Shown here piece after piece: positions 61,085 to 64,000 of a stretch of 64,000 nt of DNA (position 1 is its first letter; each line of letters starts with the position of its first letter). The translations under genes and the position numbers were made by a program. This stretch comes from Galdieria yellowstonensis. Its lineage: Eukaryota > Rhodophyta > Bangiophyceae > Galdieriales > Galdieriaceae. The notes under the pieces are model-generated. The model had not been told where the DNA came from and made no database searches. It saw only the letters and a program-made list of their open reading frames with translations. The stretch spans positions 62,001 to 126,000 of the forward strand of contig JANCYU010000037.1 in the NCBI GenBank assembly GCA_026122205.1. The letters are read 5' to 3'.

Positions 61085-63601
61085 ATGAGTGGCGCGGAAT
61101 TCGTTGAGGGAATGGGATTTCTGCTTGGCTGGGATGGCATACCTCAACGCAAGTCTTTCCAACACACTCACAGAAAGAGTACGTGGACGAAAAAGTTCAC
61201 TTGGAAAACTTGTAAAAGAGATGGAAGATATCACTGTCCAGTAGAGTTTTCTCAAAGAGCCTCTCCTTGCATTCCTATGACTATGCACGCCAAGAAACCA
61301 CCGTACCGTGAATGCATTCAACTAGTCGTTTTGGCGCCAAACGAAAAATTATTCCACAGCTTTCTTTCCTTAGCAGATACTTTTCAACAACAAATGCTAC
61401 AAACAGAAACAAACCATTCTGACGACAACTCATCCGATGTGCCGTTGTTGGACTCTTATGGAAACTTTGTTCCAAGGGATGCAAACTATTCAGCTTCTCA
61501 TCGTTCAGCAACACTATCCCATGTGCTACCTGCGTTGCAACCCATACTAAAGGTTTTCCTGGTACAACAACTAGATGACCTTGTAGGTGACAATACAACC
61601 TACACGTTGTTGCAAGAAGCTATCAAAGAGGCAGATGTCGTAGTTACTGGTTGGATATTTGAGCAACGACTGGCTACAAAAATTGCAGATATATTGAAAC
61701 CTGTTCATCACAACTTGCTGGCATGTATCGTGTTCCCTTCTTCTCCCGTTCTTATTCACTACAACAAATTGGGACACTTTGAACTTTGTCGATGGACAGA
61801 AACGCAGCGTGTCTTGTCTCGTTTGTGTCACTCGAAAGAAATAACCAGTGCCGTTCATGAAGAAGAAACGAACAAACTTCAACTGCAGCTGCTCCAGTCC
61901 TTTCGCATATTACCAAAACTATTAAATTATATTGGTGAGGAAAAGAGAGAGGATATATGTACCTATATGCTGTCCTATCGCCATTGGGTCGCCGCTAGTT
62001 TTGAAGATGTCAAGTTGTGTCTTTCTTTTATCATCGAAAGAAGTCTGATCAACATCGAAAAATCTACCAAAGAAGAAGTCCCGTGGATGGCAACGATACA
62101 AGAGGATTTGCAGAGCATGAAAAACAAAATGAAACAATTGTGGCAAGTCTATAGTTCTTCTATTACAGATACTAGTAGTACGAATAGCATTCGATCCTTA
62201 CCGCCACCTAAAAAATTGCAGAGTGCAGGAATGGAGGAACTAGTCAAACTCATTGCCATTTGTTTGTATCAACATGGTTGCACGTTGGAAGAACTAGCAG
62301 CGTTGTGTTCCTTCAAGTATTCTGCTAGTTGCCAACGTGAGTGGAACCGATTTGCGGAACAATTGCACCAAAAGTTCCATTTGCGTTATCCTGCCGAGTT
62401 GGCCAAAGAACTGTTGGAGTTGAGTGAGAAAATTCAACAAGGAGAGCATCGAATGCCTCGTGCTTGCGATGTTTTGGGAGAAAAGCGACAAGATTTGCAT
62501 CAGTCTATACTCCGTTTAGGGGGCTATCGAAAGGCAGCCAAAATCCTAGGTTTGCGTCGGTATCGTGGTGGCTCCAAAAAGTTACAAGGAAATCCGCTGC
62601 AAAAATTTGCCGTTTTTGAAGAAGAGTTGCGCCAGTTTTTGCGACAACGGGCGAAGGAAATTGACAGTCAGCGAGCGGAGTGGATAGAAAAAATAATGCC
62701 TAGAATGGTGGACTTTCGAGAAGCTGGTAGAAGTGACTTGTTGGAAGCCATCCAATATCATGGAGGACAGCATGCAGTTGCCAGAAAACTTGGTTTGCAG
62801 ATGCATTATCAAGCCACATGCAATGAATATATTCGAGACTTTGGTTGTCTGGAAGCGGAACTCAAACGTCTATTGTCCGAAGAATTGGGAGATGTCTATC
62901 AATCCAATGAGATGCCAACTCTTCATGATCTTCGGCAGTTGGGTCGCATCGATTTGATAACTGCTATCCGTATTCATGGAGGAATGCACAAAGTAGCCAG
63001 CAAGTTGAATTGGAAGCTTTGTAAAGGCTCGAGGTCCACGCAACTAAGGATAAGAGACTTGAATTGGTTGAAAACAGAATTGTTGAGATGGTTAAAGAAA
63101 CAAGGAATGACGGAGCTTTGTATGGTGCCAACTAGCAAGCAGTTGTTGGAAGATGCAAGGCCTGACTTGGTTCGAGCTATTCAGTATCATGGCGGTAGAG
63201 AAGCGGTTGCAAAGCAGTTGGGAATGGTCAAGGGAGACAAGACGATTTTTGATGAAAGTTTCTTTTTCACCGATTGGAGTGGTTTAGAAGAAGAGGAAAA
63301 AGAACAACAAAACAACAACACTAAGGAAACGTTATCGGATGGCAACAACACCCGAAGAGAAGCGCACTATTGGTGTCGATTGGAAAATGTGCGCAGAGAA
63401 TTGTTGGCGTTTATCTATGAATATGGACAACCCGGTGTGATGCCTACCAGAGCAGAATTGTTGAGAGCTGGAAGAGGCGACCTTTTACGAGGAATGACGA
63501 TTCATGGTGGACAAAAGGCTATCGCTAGAGATTTATCTCTCGTGATGGTATCGCGAGTGAAAAAAAACAAGCATAGGAATGACACTAGTTGTAAGAGGTG
63601 A
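61085..63601 (+). CDS. ChlH/BchH N-terminal-like domain fused to five GxDL-HGG repeats
   Basis: About 838 residues. After a transit-like leader (to about 61290), a block resembles the N-terminal (DUF3479) domain of Mg-chelatase subunit H: CIQLVVLAPNEKLFHSFL, ADVVVTGWIFEQRLATKI, CIVFPSSPVLIHYNKLG, LQSFRILPKLLNYI and a YMLSYRHW segment. The catalytic CobN-like part is absent. From about 62450 come five copies of a unit MP-x4-L-x2-GR-x-DL-x2-AI-x2-HGG-x3-VA-x2-LGL (near 62455, 62697, 62912, 63125, 63440), each preceded by L-x2-EL-x-R-x-L. Each unit could be a helix-turn-helix nucleic-acid binder. Start uncertain: ATG 61016 overlaps the previous gene; 61085 or 61112 preferred. Confidence 0.65.
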   Translation: MSGAEFVEGMGFLLGWDGIPQRKSFQHTHRKSTWTKKFTWKTCKRDGRYHCPVEFSQRASPCIPMTMHAKKPPYRECIQLVVLAPNEKLFHSFLSLADTFQQQMLQTETNHSDDNSSDVPLLDSYGNFVPRDANYSASHRSATLSHVLPALQPILKVFLVQQLDDLVGDNTTYTLLQEAIKEADVVVTGWIFEQRLATKIADILKPVHHNLLACIVFPSSPVLIHYNKLGHFELCRWTETQRVLSRLCHSKEITSAVHEEETNKLQLQLLQSFRILPKLLNYIGEEKREDICTYMLSYRHWVAASFEDVKLCLSFIIERSLINIEKSTKEEVPWMATIQEDLQSMKNKMKQLWQVYSSSITDTSSTNSIRSLPPPKKLQSAGMEELVKLIAICLYQHGCTLEELAALCSFKYSASCQREWNRFAEQLHQKFHLRYPAELAKELLELSEKIQQGEHRMPRACDVLGEKRQDLHQSILRLGGYRKAAKILGLRRYRGGSKKLQGNPLQKFAVFEEELRQFLRQRAKEIDSQRAEWIEKIMPRMVDFREAGRSDLLEAIQYHGGQHAVARKLGLQMHYQATCNEYIRDFGCLEAELKRLLSEELGDVYQSNEMPTLHDLRQLGRIDLITAIRIHGGMHKVASKLNWKLCKGSRSTQLRIRDLNWLKTELLRWLKKQGMTELCMVPTSKQLLEDARPDLVRAIQYHGGREAVAKQLGMVKGDKTIFDESFFFTDWSGLEEEEKEQQNNNTKETLSDGNNTRREAHYWCRLENVRRELLAFIYEYGQPGVMPTRAELLRAGRGDLLRGMTIHGGQKAIARDLSLVMVSRVKKNKHRNDTSCKR

Positions 63602-63702
63602 CGATTAGGAAGCTGTACAAAGGCGGTTGTATATTTTATGTAACACGAGAGATGTATGTAATATATTTATGTATCCTTCGTGGGAGGTCAGATATAGGCA
63701 AT

Positions 63703-64000
63703 TCAGACATGTAAAGTGACGCGTTGTTCTTCGATGAGCTTCTTAATGATCATTCGCAGTTTTTCTCGCAGTTTTGTTTCCACAAATCCGTCCAACAGCG
63801 CAATCAACTGCCATACAACAGCATGTTCTACAGACTGAAACATTTCTTCTACCGACAATATCAATCGTTCACACAAAATGTTCAAAAGGGACTTTAAAGG
63901 AGGATGACTGTTGTCGTCTACACCACGAAACGCATGAAACAAAAGACTCGACACAATCGACAGACTGGAGGCCGAAGTGACGACATGAAGAAATAATTTC
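63703..64000 (-). CDS. C-terminal end of an unknown helical protein (cut by window edge)
   Basis: Frame enters from the right edge without a stop and ends at 63703. About 98 residues, all helical: SLLNILCERLILSVEEMFQS, then WQLIALLDGFVETKLREKLR, then MIIKKLIEEQRV. The rhythm resembles HEAT/ARM repeats such as the end of RRP12-type ribosome factors, but no signature is present. Convergent with the ChlH-like gene, 100 bp between stops. Confidence 0.5.
   Translation of the reverse strand, partial: KLFLHVVTSASSLSIVSSLLFHAFRGVDDNSHPPLKSLLNILCERLILSVEEMFQSVEHAVVWQLIALLDGFVETKLREKLRMIIKKLIEEQRVTLHV

Noticed and set aside
1..64000. tRNA, rRNA, CRISPR, transposase or integrase genes
   Set aside because: Reading both strands gave no cloverleaf with B-box, no rRNA stretch, no regular direct-repeat array and no intact transposase frame; a tRNAscan or Rfam run would be needed to be certain.

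Overview
The window is nuclear DNA of a small, compact, plastid-bearing eukaryote, most likely a cyanidiophycean red alga of the Galdieria type. Nearly every gene that can be modelled has one to four very short spliceosomal introns of about 42-70 nt (one near 165 nt), mostly GT...AG. Intergenic gaps are often under 200 bp. Several products carry basic/Ser-rich N-termini that look like plastid transit peptides (M48 peptidase, NDC1-type dehydrogenase, ChlH-like protein). The nuclear pore, golgin, GET and Integrator-like genes are plainly eukaryotic. The species call is inference; no marker in the window proves it.

Layout. 0-8 kb (all minus strand): organellar TyrRS (cut by the window edge), MRS2-type Mg channel, AUR1-like PAP2 enzyme, two unknown probably organellar proteins, M48 peptidase, CAP59/CMT1-like glycosyltransferase. 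8.5-20 kb: mitochondrial carrier head-to-head with a TM9SF protein, HEAT-repeat protein (INTS4-like?), eEF1B-gamma, kinesin-12-like motor, EXECUTER-like plastid protein. 20-31 kb: GRIP-domain golgin, GET1/WRB-like receptor, large NUP98-NUP96 precursor, YqgF/RuvX nuclease, small basic protein. 31-35 kb: two poorly resolved spliced genes, a nucleoplasmin-like/HD2-like acidic protein, a class IV sirtuin. 35-44 kb: two near-identical MFS transporter genes in direct repeat, separated by about 4.6 kb with no convincing gene. 44-64 kb: IPI1/TEX10, degenerate kinesin-motor plus PH protein, NDC1, CTF8, UBR7, HAD-SAK phosphatase-like, NUMOD3 protein, cryptochrome/photolyase with a long tail, NUP58, small plastid membrane protein, a ChlH-N-domain/repeat fusion, and the end of an unknown gene.

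There is no operon logic. Most genes are housekeeping and their neighbours are unrelated. The parts that stand out are three unusual domain architectures near the right end (ChlH N-terminal-like domain fused to five GxDL...HGG repeats; cryptochrome with a C-terminal winged-helix-like module; dead kinesin motor with a PH domain), an MRS2 homologue with GTN in place of GMN, and the transporter duplication with matching promoter boxes.

Most gene models were spliced by hand from reading frame, GT/GC-AG sites and family fit. Start codons are the first in-frame ATG unless noted. Family names rest on motif recognition, not on searches.
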